Source of the DNA: Fen-1038 sp042408355
GTDB taxonomy: Bacteria; Chloroflexota; Anaerolineae; Anaerolineales; Villigracilaceae
DNA: 6,518 bases
Direction: 5' to 3'
Assembly (NCBI GenBank): GCA_042408355.1
Contig: JBHORD010000045.1
Coordinates: 1-6,518, forward strand
The notes below the pieces were generated by a model. It was not told where the DNA came from. It worked only from the letters and a program-made list of their open reading frames with translations, and did not search any database. Below, piece by piece: positions 1 through 5,527 of this stretch; within the stretch, counting starts at the first letter, position 1, and each line of letters opens with the position of its first letter. Position numbers and translations under genes: made by a program.

Positions 1-141
1 TGTCGAAAGTCTGCTTGAGTTTCGCCACATATGTTTTCAGTTGTGCGGGGTGATCGCGCGCCGGGTCGGTGGTCACCATTAACACCTGCACGTTACTTGA
101 GGCGTTACCGAGAATGTCGAAAGTCTGCTTGAGTTTCGCCA
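1..141. repeat. Exact 27-bp direct repeat inside the SCO gene (1-27 and 115-141)
   Basis: The first 27 bases of the window are identical to bases 115-141. The offset is 114 bp, a multiple of three, so both copies encode AKLKQTFD in the same frame, 38 residues apart. The copy at 115-141 sits where SCO proteins normally have a similar sequence just after CPLT. The copy at 1-27 follows KTYV, where family members usually read something like a Phe-rich KF-P-F-GL segment. The repeat begins exactly at the window edge, as expected if an assembler ended a contig on a repeated k-mer. A real internal duplication is the alternative. Confidence 0.9.
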
Positions 142-385
142 TGGTCAACGGACATTCGTCCGGGCAATTGGTATAACCAAAGTACAACAGTACGACTTTC
201 CCGCGCTGGCCGCTCAACGTAAACGGCTGATTGTTGCTGTCGGTCAGCGTGATCTCCGCCGCCGGAGCTGGCGGATCAATCACTGAACCATGAAATGAAG
301 GTTTTTTGGTTACAAGCAACACGCCCGCCGCAAGCGACAGGACGGCAAGAAGAACAATTCCCCCCAAAATTAGTCTTCGATCCAT
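1..385 (-). CDS. SCO1/SenC-family copper chaperone, 3' end cut by window edge
   Basis: This encodes a membrane-anchored thioredoxin-fold protein of the SCO1/SenC/PrrC family, which delivers copper to the CuA site of cytochrome oxidase and may act as a thiol reductase. I translated 128 residues. An N-terminal hydrophobic anchor lies at about residues 5-25, followed by the family's VIDPPAPA-like entry strand. The motif YFGYTNCPDECPLT carries the copper-binding CxxxC at Cys74 and Cys78, and TTDPARD at 105-111 matches the conserved DPxRD segment. The distal copper-ligand His and the C-terminal half lie beyond position 1. The start is ATG at 385, with AGGA about six bases upstream. It is the last visible gene of the cox operon, 80 nt after the subunit III gene, which fits an assembly role. 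Residues 121-128 repeat residues 83-90 exactly, so the last visible residues are suspect. Family assignment is secure; the exact partner is inferred from position. Confidence 0.93.
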   Translation of the reverse strand, partial: MDRRLILGGIVLLAVLSLAAGVLLVTKKPSFHGSVIDPPAPAAEITLTDSNNQPFTLSGQRGKVVLLYFGYTNCPDECPLTMAKLKQTFDILGNASSNVQVLMVTTDPARDHPAQLKTYVAKLKQTFD

Positions 386-416
386 TACTCTTCCTTTCTC
401 TATGCGCCGACGTCAT

Positions 417-436
417 GGGCGACCCATGGGCCGCCC
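417..436. promoter_or_regulatory. 20-bp near-perfect palindrome in the coxC-SCO gap
   Basis: The 80-nt gap between the subunit III stop and the SCO start contains a 20-bp palindrome centred on CCCATGGG, with a single mismatched pair. In the minus-strand RNA it could fold into a stem of about eight pairs (one G-U) closed by a four-base CAUG loop. No run of U follows, so it does not look like an intrinsic terminator. It could damp or process the transcript between the structural genes and the assembly factor, or be a protein-binding site. Its function is unknown. Confidence 0.4.
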
Positions 437-465
437 CGTGATTGTACTGCGGAGATGTTTAAATT

Positions 466-1233
466 TTAAATCAGCTTTCCGATCAAATACAACGCCGGAT
501 AGAAGAAAATCCAAACAACATCAACGAAATGCCAGTAGATTGCGGCCGCCTCAACGCCCCAATGTTTTTCCGGGGAATAAACACCGCGCGAGCCGTTGCG
601 CAGAACGATGAACAAAAAGATGACGCCCGTCAAAACATGGAAAGCGTGCATGCCGGTCATCATGAAGAAGATCGCGCCCGCCGCGCTCGCGGACGGGGTG
701 ACGCCCGCCTTGATTGCGTTCGGCCACTCGACCCCGATCACTCCCGCCAAAAAGCCGACGCCCAGGATGAGTGTGGCGACAATGCCGGTAATAAAGCCGC
801 GGCGGTCGCCGTGCTCCATGGACGCTTCCGCGCGGTTCATGAAAAACGAAGACAGCAGCAATACGCTTGTGACCGTCACGCCGAGAATCTGGTTGAGGTC
901 CGGGCGGGTCAATCCAAGCAGATTGAATCGGCTGACGAAGAGCCCGCCGAAGACAAATGAGTCGGAAAGCAAAAAGAGCCACAGACCCAACCGGCGGGTA
1001 TTCACTTTGTATTCATAACTATGCCGGTCCAGCTGTTCATCCTGCGCATTCAGCTTGTAAATATGCATGTAATAGTACATCACCAGCGCGACCTTGACCA
1101 AGGCAATGACCGCCAGCAAAACGACCGCTTCGATGGCGACCGCTACAAAAAACTCGAGCGCGGTCAGAATCGCCAGAAAAATGAAAATGATCAATCCCTG
1201 GCGAAAGACTTCAGTTTTGTTTGAATGTTCCAT
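466..1233 (-). CDS. Cytochrome c oxidase subunit IV-subunit III fusion (CtaF/CoxD + CtaE/CoxC)
   Basis: This 255-residue integral membrane protein looks like two oxidase subunits in one chain. Residues 10-61 hold two membrane helices ending in ALVKVALVMYYYMHIYKL, which resembles the small prokaryotic subunit IV family (COX4_pro). Residues 80-255 are heme-copper oxidase subunit III with five predicted helices (about 83-103, 115-133, 148-166, 185-210, 232-252). They include RLGLWLFLLSD, GMHAFHVLTG and the terminal AAIYWHFVDVVWIFFYPALY signature. Asp91 stands where mitochondrial-type subunit III has the DCCD-reactive Glu, as in bo3-type CyoC. I chose ATG at 1233 because GAGGAA lies nine bases upstream. 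A TTG three codons earlier would sit almost on that ribosome site. The gene starts 24 nt after the coxA stop. Alternative view: the N-terminal helices are simply helices I-II of a seven-helix subunit III, but their sequence fits subunit IV better. Confidence 0.9.
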   Translation of the reverse strand: MEHSNKTEVFRQGLIIFIFLAILTALEFFVAVAIEAVVLLAVIALVKVALVMYYYMHIYKLNAQDEQLDRHSYEYKVNTRRLGLWLFLLSDSFVFGGLFVSRFNLLGLTRPDLNQILGVTVTSVLLLSSFFMNRAEASMEHGDRRGFITGIVATLILGVGFLAGVIGVEWPNAIKAGVTPSASAAGAIFFMMTGMHAFHVLTGVIFLFIVLRNGSRGVYSPEKHWGVEAAAIYWHFVDVVWIFFYPALYLIGKLI

Positions 1234-1242
1234 GGAAAGCAA

Positions 1243-1248
1243 TTCCTC
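1243..1248 (-). promoter_or_regulatory. Ribosome binding site GAGGAA of the IV-III fusion gene
   Basis: GAGGAA on the minus strand lies nine bases before the ATG at 1233 but only one base before the in-frame TTG at 1242. This spacing decides the start in favour of the ATG. Confidence 0.6.
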
Positions 1249-1257
1249 AATTCAGCG

Positions 1258-3117
1258 TTAGTGTTTGGTGCTCTGACCGCCGTCTGCAAAGCGGACATAG
1301 ACCGAGCCGGGCAGACCGTAATCATAAGGCTCACCGACCACCTCGAACGGAACATCGTAGTTGTGAACCGGCATCGGCGAGGGAACCTGCCATTCGGGCG
1401 AACGGGAATTCCAAACATTGCCGGTGGCCGCTTCGCCATGTTTCAGGCTGGTGAAAAGGTTGTACAGGAAAATCGCAATCGAAATGGCAATCAGATACCC
1501 GGCAATGGTCATGATCAAATGATAATTATCGAAGCCCAGCGCGGGGTCATAATCGGCCACGCGGCGGCGCATGCCCAGCATACCAACGCGCATCATCAAA
1601 AGCGTGAGCGTCAGGAACGCGGGGGTCATGATCCAGAAATGAATTTTTCCCAAAGTCTCGTTCATCCGTTTTCCGGTCGCTTTGGGAAACCAATAATAGA
1701 TCGCGGCAAAGAACGGAAAGACGTATCCGCCAAACATCGTATCGTGGAAATGCCCCACGATCCAATAGGTGTCATGCAAGTGCAGGTCGGTCGCCACCGT
1801 TGCGTTTGGAGGTCCTGAAAGGCCGCCCAGCAAAAAGACAACGACGCCGCCCACCACGAAGAGCATCGGCGTAGGCGTTTCGATTTTGCCTTTCCACAAC
1901 GTAGCCACCCATGAAAAGAATTTGACGCCGGTTGGCACCGCCACCAACAAAGTGCTGTACATGAACGGCACGCGCAGATACTCGTTCATGCCGGATGTAA
2001 ACATGTGGTGCGCCCAAACAAGGAAACCAACCAGCGCAATTCCCAGCGAAGACATCGCAACAAAGCGGTAGCCAAAGAGCGGCTTGCGGACAAAAACCGG
2101 CAGCAATTCCGAAATCAATCCCAATCCCGGCAGGACGAAAACGTAAACCGCAGGGTGAGAATAGAACCAGAACAAATGCTGGAACAGAATGGGGTTGCCG
2201 CCTTTGGCCGGGTCGAAGAAACCCATCCCTAACAAACGCTGGAACATCACCAATTGGAAAGACAAGCCAATCAATTGGGTAGCCGTCGTAGAAATAATGG
2301 AGGTGGCAATTGCAGACCAAATGAAGACCGGCATGCGAAAGGCTGTCATCCCCTTGGTGCGCATTCTTAAAACAGTTGCGATGAGATTAATTCCGCCAAG
2401 AATGGATGACCAGCCCGCGACGGCCACGCCAAGGAAGAACATCTGCATACCGACCGGGGCGCGCGCCGAAAGCGGCGGATAGCCGGTCCAACCGGTATCA
2501 AAGCCGCCCAATGCCAGCGTCGAAAGCAAAAGGACGGCGGCGGGCGGAACCACCCAGTAGGAAAACGCGTTGAGACGGGGAAAGGCCATATCCTCCGCGC
2601 CGATAAGCAGAGGGGTAAGGTAGTTCATCACACCCGCTACGCCAACGAGAATGCCGACGATCATCACGATTCCGTGCAGACTCATGAACGTGTTGTATTC
2701 CTGAAGCGTCAGGATTTGCAATCCGGAATGTGCCAGCTCCGTCCGGAAGATCATGGCAAATAAGCCGCCCACACACATCAGGAATAACGCCGTGACCGTG
2801 TATTGAATCCCGATCACTTTGTGATCGAATGAGACATTAAAATACTTTTCCCAGCCGGGAGGATCTTCGCGGTGTTCGGGCGTCTCCTCGCCTTTCGCCC
2901 ATTTGAACCAATCCGTCATCGCGCCGGTGCCTGCCACAAAAGCGACCGCCCCTACGAGCGCGCCGAAAACCCAGGCAGGTTCAGTGAAAAAGAATTGATC
3001 AAACGGCTTCAACCCCATCAGCAACCGGATGCCGGTTACAAAAGACGCGCCCAGGAACCAGCCAACCGCCTGCCAAAGCAAGCCTCGAACCAGAGCAGAA
3101 GTCAGGAATTTTTTCAT
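1258..3117 (-). CDS. coxA: Cytochrome c oxidase subunit I (caa3-type, A2-like heme-copper oxidase)
   Basis: This is the catalytic subunit, which reduces O2 to water and pumps protons. It has 619 residues: a roughly 95-residue N-terminal extension with two extra membrane helices (about 8-32 and 46-66), then the twelve-helix core (99-555) and a hydrophilic tail. Visible metal ligands are His148 (low-spin heme, SLHG), His321 with Tyr325 (CuB and the His-Tyr cross-link, YSHPAVY), His370-His371 (CuB, WAHHMF), and His456 and His458 (heme a3 and low-spin heme, VGHFHD). His448-Asp449 marks the Mg site. The K-channel Lys399 is present in PTGVKFF. The usual helix VI Glu (HPEVY) is Ala323 and is preceded by Tyr-Ser, the signature of A2-type enzymes. 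GAEDMAFPRLNAFSYW is typical. ATG at 3117 has GGAGA five or six bases upstream and follows the coxB stop by 16 nt, so the two are co-transcribed. The family call is secure; the A2 class rests on the YSHP motif. Confidence 0.97.
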   Translation of the reverse strand: MKKFLTSALVRGLLWQAVGWFLGASFVTGIRLLMGLKPFDQFFFTEPAWVFGALVGAVAFVAGTGAMTDWFKWAKGEETPEHREDPPGWEKYFNVSFDHKVIGIQYTVTALFLMCVGGLFAMIFRTELAHSGLQILTLQEYNTFMSLHGIVMIVGILVGVAGVMNYLTPLLIGAEDMAFPRLNAFSYWVVPPAAVLLLSTLALGGFDTGWTGYPPLSARAPVGMQMFFLGVAVAGWSSILGGINLIATVLRMRTKGMTAFRMPVFIWSAIATSIISTTATQLIGLSFQLVMFQRLLGMGFFDPAKGGNPILFQHLFWFYSHPAVYVFVLPGLGLISELLPVFVRKPLFGYRFVAMSSLGIALVGFLVWAHHMFTSGMNEYLRVPFMYSTLLVAVPTGVKFFSWVATLWKGKIETPTPMLFVVGGVVVFLLGGLSGPPNATVATDLHLHDTYWIVGHFHDTMFGGYVFPFFAAIYYWFPKATGKRMNETLGKIHFWIMTPAFLTLTLLMMRVGMLGMRRRVADYDPALGFDNYHLIMTIAGYLIAISIAIFLYNLFTSLKHGEAATGNVWNSRSPEWQVPSPMPVHNYDVPFEVVGEPYDYGLPGSVYVRFADGGQSTKH

Positions 3118-3133
3118 AAATTTCTCCGACCGA

Positions 3134-4147
3134 TCACTTTAATGTCTCGATATAAGAAACGATGTCGTTGATTTGCGATTGGGTCAAGACCGATCCAAAC
3201 GTTTTCGGCATCACATTATCCGGGAAGCCATCCACAATCTTGGCGCTGGGATTGACAATCGACTCAACCAAATACGCCTGATCGGCAACGACCGTTCGGC
3301 CGTCGGATAATTTCACTTGCGATTGATACAATCCCTGCCATGTCGGCCCCACCAGTTTACTTCCATCGGTGGAATGACATCCCAGACAGCCGTACTTGGA
3401 AACAAGCAATTTGCCGTTGGCGGGGCCGCCAGCCGCGGCGGCGGCCTGAGCCGCGGCGGCCTGCGATTGAACCCAGGCGTCATAGTCCGCCTGCGAGGTC
3501 ACGATCACAGGCGCAGTCATATATGAATGCGATGTACCGCATAATTGGGAACACATGACCGTATAGTTTCCAATCAGAATGGGAGTAATGCGATAGGTGG
3601 TCACGCGCCCCGGCAGAATATCCTGACGGATGCGAAATTGGGGAACCCAAAAAGCATGGATTACATCCATGGAAGTCATGTTCAATACAACCTGACGATT
3701 AACCGGTAAATGCAGTTCGTTGGAAGTAAACCCTTCAGGATAGTCAAACTGCCACGACCACTGCCGGGCTGTGACGCCGATTTGAAGCGCGTTCGGATCC
3801 ACAGCCATTGTTTCGCCAAGCGAATATGCGCCAAGATAGGCAAAGATCAGCACCGTAATCAACGGGATAACCGTCCATGTAATTTCAAGCTTGGTGTTGC
3901 CTTCGATATGCTCGCCATCCGATATATCCCCTTTTCTTCTTCTGAACACAATCAAACTGTAGACGAGCGGCACGACGATCAGTGCGAAGAGGAAGCACAT
4001 GACCACAAAATCAAGATTCCACATCCAATCCACCGTAATGGATTGTGCGCTGGCTTCGACCGGCATCAATTTAATTGCAGTCAGGCCAAAATAGGTCGCC
4101 AGAAAAACAACGATCACCAGCACGCCGACGATCACAAAATGCCGCAT
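3134..4147 (-). CDS. coxB: Cytochrome c oxidase subunit II with fused C-terminal cytochrome c (caa3 type)
   Basis: This subunit accepts electrons from a cytochrome c and passes them through CuA to subunit I. Of 337 residues, the N-terminus has a hydrophobic segment (about 3-25, signal or anchor, with no lipobox Cys) and two membrane helices (45-68, 91-110). The CuA cupredoxin domain (about 120-217) shows RQWSWQFDYP and the ligands His164, Cys199, Cys203, His207 and Met210. The usual Glu of CSELCG is Gln201; it binds CuA through its main chain, so electron transfer should survive, but its side chain normally helps bind Mg. An Ala/Gln linker (227-245) leads to a monoheme cytochrome c: Cys254-Cys257-His258 and probable axial Met313. 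The ATG at 4147 has AGGAG seven bases upstream and is the first gene of the cox operon. Mature heme c and CuA face the outer side of the membrane. The assignment is secure. Confidence 0.97.
   Translation of the reverse strand: MRHFVIVGVLVIVVFLATYFGLTAIKLMPVEASAQSITVDWMWNLDFVVMCFLFALIVVPLVYSLIVFRRRKGDISDGEHIEGNTKLEITWTVIPLITVLIFAYLGAYSLGETMAVDPNALQIGVTARQWSWQFDYPEGFTSNELHLPVNRQVVLNMTSMDVIHAFWVPQFRIRQDILPGRVTTYRITPILIGNYTVMCSQLCGTSHSYMTAPVIVTSQADYDAWVQSQAAAAQAAAAAGGPANGKLLVSKYGCLGCHSTDGSKLVGPTWQGLYQSQVKLSDGRTVVADQAYLVESIVNPSAKIVDGFPDNVMPKTFGSVLTQSQINDIVSYIETLK
3431..3463. repeat. GC-rich tandem repeat encoding the CoxB Ala/Gln linker
   Basis: Bases 3431-3448 and 3449-3463 are adjacent copies of a unit that reads AGCCGCGGCGG...CCTG, 18 and 15 bases long and differing by one CGG triplet. 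On the minus strand they encode the QAAAA/QAAAAA linker between the CuA domain and the cytochrome c domain. Unit lengths are multiples of three, so slippage would change linker length without breaking the frame. Confidence 0.75.
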
Positions 4148-4171
4148 ACACTCTCTCCTGAATTGGTGTCA

Positions 4172-4190
4172 CGCGCTTTGTTCCAGCGCG
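4172..4190 (-). promoter_or_regulatory. Short hairpin in the coxB leader
   Basis: On the minus strand CGCGCT and AGCGCG flank a seven-base loop, giving a six-pair GC-rich stem about 12 bases before the coxB ribosome binding site (4155-4159). It sits directly after the longer inverted repeat at 4194-4233. No U tract follows. It could influence translation start or RNA stability; function is inferred only from position. Confidence 0.4.
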
Positions 4191-4193
4191 CTA

Positions 4194-4233
4194 CCCCTTG
4201 CTTCATGAAAGACAGATTTCATGAAGCAAGGGG
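4194..4233 (-). promoter_or_regulatory. Perfect 17-bp inverted repeat in the coxB leader
   Basis: Arms 4194-4210 and 4217-4233 are perfect reverse complements (17 of 17) around a six-base loop. The arm sequence is CCCCTTGCTTCATGAAA. In the minus-strand transcript this would be a very stable hairpin ending 46 bases before the coxB ATG. There is no U tract on either side, so a standard intrinsic terminator is unlikely. Flanks show no target duplication. Possibilities are a leader stem that protects or attenuates the cox mRNA, a dispersed intergenic repeat, or a protein site. The structure is certain; its role is not. Confidence 0.65.
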
Positions 4234-4246
4234 CTGATAATTTATA

Positions 4247-4319
4247 TACCAATAAAGATGCACCGCCGCTAAAGCAAATTCGTAATCTACCAAGCCCCTA
4301 ATTTACCAAATAATACCAA
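4247..4319 (-). promoter_or_regulatory. Four TTGGTA boxes upstream of coxB (candidate operator)
   Basis: The minus strand carries TTGGTA at 4319-4314, 4309-4304, 4293-4288 and 4252-4247, all in the same orientation. Two copies extend to an 11-base match, TTGGTAAATTA (4309-4299) and TTGGTAGATTA (4293-4283), 16 bp apart. The first two boxes are 10 bp apart, about one helical turn, and overlap the candidate promoter spacer and -10. This suggests a binding site for a regulator of the oxidase operon, though AT-rich composition raises the chance of coincidence. Confidence 0.4.
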
Positions 4320-4328
4320 TTTTGTCAC
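4300..4328 (-). promoter_or_regulatory. Candidate sigma-70-type promoter of the cox operon
   Basis: On the minus strand a -35-like GTGACA (4328-4323) is followed after exactly 17 bases by a -10-like TAAATT (4305-4300). Each matches the consensus in four or five of six bases. Transcription would start near 4293, giving a leader of about 145 nt that contains both hairpins. It lies between the peroxiredoxin terminator and coxB, where a promoter is expected. Confidence 0.4.
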
Positions 4329-4350
4329 GCTTATTCGGAAAGACAACTCA

Positions 4351-4377
4351 TAATTAAATAAACGCCAAAATTTGGCG
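4351..4377 (-). terminator. Probable intrinsic terminator of the peroxiredoxin gene
   Basis: About 14 bases after the peroxiredoxin stop, the minus strand has CGCCAA-ATT-TTGGCG, a six-pair stem with a three-base loop, followed at once by the T-rich tract TTTATTTAATTA. The stem is short but the geometry fits a factor-independent terminator separating this gene from the cox operon. Confidence 0.6.
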
Positions 4378-4391
4378 GTCGTAAATTTCAT

Positions 4392-4856
4392 TCAAACGTT
4401 TTTCAATGCATCGAGAACTTCCGCACTGTGCTCGGCCGGGCGAACATTCTCAAACACGCGCACAATCTTGCCATTTTCATCAATCAAAAACGTGGTTCTC
4501 AAAACGCCTTTATATTCGCGGCCCATGTATTTCTTGAGCCCCCAAACGCCATACGCCTCACAGACTTTATGTCCATCGTCAGCAAGAAGTGGAAAGGGCA
4601 GGTCAAACTTCGATTTAAATTTAATGTGGGACTCCACCGAATCAGGACTCACCCCAAGTATGATCACGCCCGCCTTTTGATACATCGAATAATCGTCGCG
4701 GAAATTACAAGCTTCTTTTGTACATCCCGGCGTATCATCCTTCGGATAAAAATACAGAACGACCGGTTTACCGCGAAAATCCGAGAGGCGGCGGCGCGCG
4801 CCAGTATCATCCAATAAATTAAATTCCGGAGCAGGCATTCCGGCAGCAATTGGCAT
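4392..4856 (-). CDS. bcp: Thioredoxin-dependent thiol peroxidase, Bcp/PrxQ-type peroxiredoxin
   Basis: This 154-residue protein, the usual length for the family, reduces hydrogen peroxide and organic hydroperoxides in the cytoplasm using thioredoxin. The thioredoxin fold begins with PAPEFNLLDDTG and has strand VVLYFYPKDDTPGCTKEAC. In that motif Cys45 is the peroxidatic cysteine within the conserved PxxxTxxC arrangement, and Cys50 sits in the position of the resolving cysteine in atypical two-cysteine PrxQ enzymes. Arg120 in the VLRTTFLID segment matches the conserved active-site arginine. No signal peptide or membrane segment is seen. ATG at 4856 has AAAGGAG nine bases upstream. It appears to be its own unit, with a TATAAT box at 4887-4882 and a terminator after it. 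Its place beside respiratory genes suits protection against oxidants. The symbol is by family; confidence is high. Confidence 0.96.
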   Translation of the reverse strand: MPIAAGMPAPEFNLLDDTGARRRLSDFRGKPVVLYFYPKDDTPGCTKEACNFRDDYSMYQKAGVIILGVSPDSVESHIKFKSKFDLPFPLLADDGHKVCEAYGVWGLKKYMGREYKGVLRTTFLIDENGKIVRVFENVRPAEHSAEVLDALKNV

Positions 4857-4872
4857 AGCTATGTTCTCCTTT

Positions 4873-4899
4873 GGCAGGATGATTATAATGCGGCAGGAT
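4873..4899 (-). promoter_or_regulatory. bcp promoter -10 flanked by ATCCTGCC direct repeats
   Basis: On the minus strand a perfect TATAAT (4887-4882) lies about 25 bases before the bcp ATG. No good -35 is seen 16-18 bases upstream (only AT-rich sequence). The -10 box is flanked by two copies of ATCCTGCC (4899-4892 and 4880-4873), 19 bp apart. Such placement suggests an operator for a regulator, or an activator-dependent promoter lacking a -35. Confidence 0.45.
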
Positions 4900-5021
4900 T
4901 AAATAAAATTAATTTTTGGGAGGCGGTTGATTTATTTACTGATGTTATGCAGTTTTCCCGGCGGTGCGACGTTCATGCCGCCTGAAAGTGGGGATAAATC
5001 TCGCGCTGTGCGTAAGGTGAG

Positions 5022-5432
5022 TTATTTAAGGGCGCGAATATAAGAAATGACGTCCCAAATTTGGTCGTCGCTCAAAATGCCTTTCCACGCCGGCATGGCC
5101 GTGCCCTGCACGCCCGTGCTGATTCTCCAATACAAAAAATCGTCGCCAACCCTTTGATTGAGCGCGACAAGATTCGCCGGACGCGGCTCGAGCGATTGAC
5201 TCGTCGGCCCGTCTCCCAAGCCATTGTCGCCGTGACAGGTGGCGCAATTTGTTTTGAAGATCACTGCGCCGGCAACCGCTGCATCCGAACCGAAGGGGTT
5301 GGATTTGCCGGCATAATCTGGCGGCGCCGTGACTGGCGACCCAAAATTATCCGGAGCAACTGAAGAAGAATCGACCCCGCACGCCGGCAACACAAAAATG
5401 GAAAAAACAAGAATGGTCAGCAGGATTTTCAT
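5022..5432 (-). CDS. Lipoprotein monoheme cytochrome c
   Basis: This 136-residue protein is a membrane-tethered class I cytochrome c on the outer side of the cytoplasmic membrane. The signal peptide MKILLTILVFSIFVLPAC ends in a lipobox with Cys18 as the lipidated residue. A low-complexity tether follows (about 19-45), then the heme domain: Cys63-Ala-Thr-Cys66-His67 (CATCH), the GDGP segment, and Met113 in TAMPAWKG as probable axial ligand, ending in DQIWDVISYIRALK. ATG at 5432 has a modest GGTGGA upstream. It is 165 nt upstream of bcp and about 1.3 kb upstream of the cox operon, all on one strand. It could carry electrons from the bc1/alternative complex III side to CoxB, or take part in another respiratory step; the partner is inferred. 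Its heme domain ends like that of CoxB (SYIxxLK) but is otherwise clearly different. No terminator is evident. Confidence 0.93.
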   Translation of the reverse strand: MKILLTILVFSIFVLPACGVDSSSVAPDNFGSPVTAPPDYAGKSNPFGSDAAVAGAVIFKTNCATCHGDNGLGDGPTSQSLEPRPANLVALNQRVGDDFLYWRISTGVQGTAMPAWKGILSDDQIWDVISYIRALK

Positions 5433-5527
5433 TATTCCACCGGCAGATGAAAAAGCCTTCCGCTACGCGTTGCCTGCCATCCGGGAGCGGGACTCGTCCG
5501 TTCCATGATGACAGGGTTGAATTCCCC
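5433..5527. other. 95-nt gap between the receiver and cytochrome c genes
   Basis: I find no convincing promoter, terminator or small gene here. A five-pair CCTCA-TGAGG dyad overlaps the receiver stop codon but has no T tract. The cytochrome c gene may therefore be read through from the receiver gene or have a promoter I cannot recognise. Confidence 0.4.

Noticed and set aside
529..1018. Long open frames on the plus strand opposite the subunit IV-III gene
   Set aside because: Their translations are charged, low-complexity and unlike any family, while the minus strand encodes an unmistakable oxidase subunit; they are antisense shadows.
1225..2482. Several plus-strand and out-of-frame minus open frames across coxA
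   Set aside because: All lie within the conserved coxA frame and lack plausible ribosome sites or protein features.
4194..4233. The 17-bp inverted repeat as an intrinsic terminator
   Set aside because: Neither strand has a T tract after the stem, and a better terminator for bcp lies at 4351-4377.
4194..4233. The inverted repeat as a miniature transposon
   Set aside because: The 40-bp unit is too short and the flanks show no target-site duplication.
3710..4237. A 175-codon plus-strand open frame opposite the start of coxB
   Set aside because: It is rich in His, Asp and Arg because it mirrors membrane-helix codons of coxB, and it runs through the leader hairpins; no support as a gene.
4428..4817. 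Plus-strand open frame opposite bcp
   Set aside because: It is the complement of a well-conserved peroxiredoxin and has no recognisable domain.
4963..4985. GGCGG...CCGCC dyad after the cytochrome c gene as a terminator
   Set aside because: Only five firm pairs, a long loop and no T tract on the minus strand.
5447..5490. Possible stem with AGGCTTTTT upstream of the cytochrome c gene as a terminator for the receiver gene
   Set aside because: The best stem has five pairs around a loop of more than 20 bases and is separated from the T run; not convincing.
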